DNA of 6,944 bases from Thiobacillus sp. (GTDB lineage: Bacteria; Pseudomonadota; Gammaproteobacteria; Burkholderiales; Thiobacillaceae), in NCBI GenBank assembly GCA_003510325.1, contig DONB01000182.1:5923-12866 (forward strand), in the 5' to 3' direction. A program made the translations under genes and the position numbers. This document shows, piece by piece, positions 6,834-6,944 of this stretch. The notes below the pieces were generated by a model. It was not told the DNA's origin, did no database searches, and saw only the letters and a program-made list of their open reading frames with translations. The number at the start of each line of letters is the position of its first letter. The first letter of the stretch is position 1.

Positions 6834-6944
6834 TCAGAAGAATCCGAAGCCGACCTGAAACAGCTTTTCGACCTTGGGAATGATGCGTTTGTTGAGCGCG
6901 AACACGATGAGGTGGTCTTCCGCTTCGATCAGGGTGTCGTTATG
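6834..6944 (-). CDS. trkA: TrkA, K+ uptake regulatory NAD-binding subunit, C-terminal end only
   Basis: The last 36 codons of a gene running off the right edge, ending at a TGA (complement of 6834-6836). The peptide begins HNDTLIEAEDHLIVFALNKR, continues with IPKVEKLFQ and ends GFGFF. This closely resembles the end of the second RCK_C domain of E. coli TrkA, where an IE-x-x-DHVI-type strand is followed by a helix containing VERLFQ. The position directly upstream of two trkH genes on the same strand supports the call. TrkA is the cytoplasmic, nucleotide-binding regulatory ring of the Trk potassium system. The main uncertainty is that only the C-terminus can be read. Confidence 0.85.
   Translation of the reverse strand, partial: HNDTLIEAEDHLIVFALNKRIIPKVEKLFQVGFGFF

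Overview
The window is GC-rich, gene-dense DNA with the look of an ordinary proteobacterial chromosome, most likely betaproteobacterial. The reasons are a MutT protein fused to a ThiE/TenI domain, a YggX Fe(II)-trafficking protein, a PhoU and a TrkA/TrkH potassium system. Genus-level placement is not possible from this sequence alone. I see no mobile element, CRISPR array, tRNA, rRNA or phage gene.

Left part, + strand (1-2067): a tightly coupled run of three genes. A DUF815 AAA+ ATPase (its 5' end lies outside the window) overlaps a bifunctional Nudix (MutT) / ThiE-like protein by ATGA. That gene in turn overlaps a small single-membrane-span protein of unknown function. A new transcription unit then begins: a perfect TATAAT box, preceded by a weak Pho-box-like sequence, leads to phoU (2140-2841), which ends at a strong intrinsic terminator (2860-2891).

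Right part, - strand (2987-6944): reading leftwards from the right edge, the last 36 codons of trkA are followed by two tandem trkH genes, then a two-TPR protein and yggX, which converges on phoU. The two TrkH proteins are both 485 residues (using the start I prefer for the second). They align end to end without a gap, with 268 identical positions by hand count (about 55%), but differ in residues of all four pore loops. This looks like an old tandem duplication that gave a Trk system two possible membrane subunits served by one TrkA.

Functionally the window combines nucleotide-pool cleaning (MutT), phosphate signalling (PhoU), iron/oxidative-damage protection (YggX) and potassium uptake (TrkA-TrkH-TrkH). 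I do not see a clearly new multi-gene system. The observations most worth a second look are the TrkH pair, the ThiE-like half of the MutT fusion, which lacks metal-binding aspartates, and the uncharacterised Met/Cys-containing membrane-anchored protein.
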